Shown here piece after piece: positions 40,948 through 41,028 of a stretch of DNA of 41,028 bases (position 1 is the first letter of the stretch; every line of letters starts with the position of its first letter). Source of the DNA: Acetothermia bacterium 64_32 (GTDB lineage: Bacteria; Bipolaricaulota; Bipolaricaulia; Bipolaricaulales; Bipolaricaulaceae). Below the pieces are notes generated by a model that saw only the letters and a list, made by a program, of their open reading frames with translations, did no database searches and was not told where the DNA came from. Made by a program: the position numbers and the translations under genes. The stretch is from positions 1 to 41,028 of the forward strand of contig LGFI01000019.1 in assembly GCA_001508155.1 (NCBI GenBank), given 5' to 3'.

Positions 40948-41028
40948 TTCAAAAGCTCCCTTAGGCAGATGAGGATGCATGCGAGGATGCAGAAGGCTTC
41001 GTACATGGCGACGTGCCTTTCGTAGCGA
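40944..41028 (-). CDS. C-terminal fragment of an unidentified protein
   Basis: Reading the minus strand from the window edge gives YERHVAMYEAFC followed by ILACILICLRELLK and a TGA whose bases overlap the ATG of the flavin reductase gene (ATGA). The fragment is one Cys/Leu/Ile-rich helix. The four-base overlap and the frame continuity support real coding. The family cannot be named from 27 residues; it is probably the next gene of the same operon. Confidence 0.6.
   Translation of the reverse strand, partial: RYERHVAMYEAFCILACILICLRELLK

Noticed and set aside
1-41028. CRISPR array, prophage or replication origin
   Set aside because: No regularly spaced direct repeats, phage structural genes, DnaA-box cluster or dnaA/dnaN genes were seen.

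Overview
The window is a gene-dense, GC-rich (roughly two-thirds G+C) bacterial chromosome segment. Genes are separated by very short gaps or by 4-base stop/start overlaps (ATGA, GTGA, TTGA). The type A RNase P RNA, RpoD and DnaG are bacterial. A tungsten-type aldehyde ferredoxin oxidoreductase and a thermostability-type CxC motif in the MTA phosphorylase suggest an anaerobic, probably thermophilic organism. Substrate-binding proteins with type I signal peptides and no lipobox cysteine suggest a diderm. A Bipolaricaulota/Acetothermia-like lineage would fit, but that is inference and not proven by the sequence.

Bases 1-12300 are housekeeping on the plus strand. They hold a C-terminal gene fragment, an unexplained intergenic region that may encode a structured RNA, nif3-like, a coiled-coil zinc-ribbon gene, a TPM-domain membrane protein that runs into rnpB, a YugP-type protease, rpe, ribD, pdxS-pdxT, gap, comF, a metallo-beta-lactamase fold hydrolase, dnaG and rpoD, followed by a tRNA-Thr on the minus strand.

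Bases 12330-17000 are on the minus strand. A compact stress-type operon (63-aa protein, ECF sigma, zinc anti-sigma, 102-aa protein, 73-aa protein) is preceded by a P1-family self-processing peptidase, a U32-like barrel protein and panB. An inverted array of GTGAT heptamers sits at the 3' end of panB.

Bases 17000-18900 are disturbed. An alpha/beta hydrolase appears to have lost its stop codon and reads antisense through a membrane-protein gene. Next to it lies a frameshifted, truncated IS481-type transposase remnant and a perfect 14-bp inverted repeat.

Bases 18900-25300 form a plus-strand locus: DUF917, an Asp/Glu/hydantoin racemase-family protein, an oligopeptide-type binding protein, two permeases and a second DUF917. 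It has no ATPase and no hydantoinase. It looks like uptake and processing of a hydantoin-like or small amide compound.

Bases 25300-39230 are the most interesting part. A divergent pair of operons combines nucleoside capture with breakdown. The minus arm is mtnP, an aldehyde ferredoxin oxidoreductase and DUF169. The plus arm is a uridine phosphorylase-family enzyme, a secreted 5'-nucleotidase with a ComEA-like helix-hairpin-helix domain inserted in it, a short-chain dehydrogenase, a complete BMP-type nucleoside ABC importer, an AbiEii-type toxin/antitoxin pair lodged in the operon, mtnA and a class II aldolase. MtnP, MtnA and the aldolase can make a DHAP-shunt type pathway that splits 5'-deoxyadenosine or methylthioadenosine into adenine, DHAP and an aldehyde. 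The overlapping oxidoreductase gene is a natural candidate to oxidise that aldehyde to an acid and give reduced ferredoxin. The window ends with a minus-strand class V aminotransferase, a flavin reductase-family protein and a gene fragment.

Two genes (at 2181 and 12552) appear to start with CTG.
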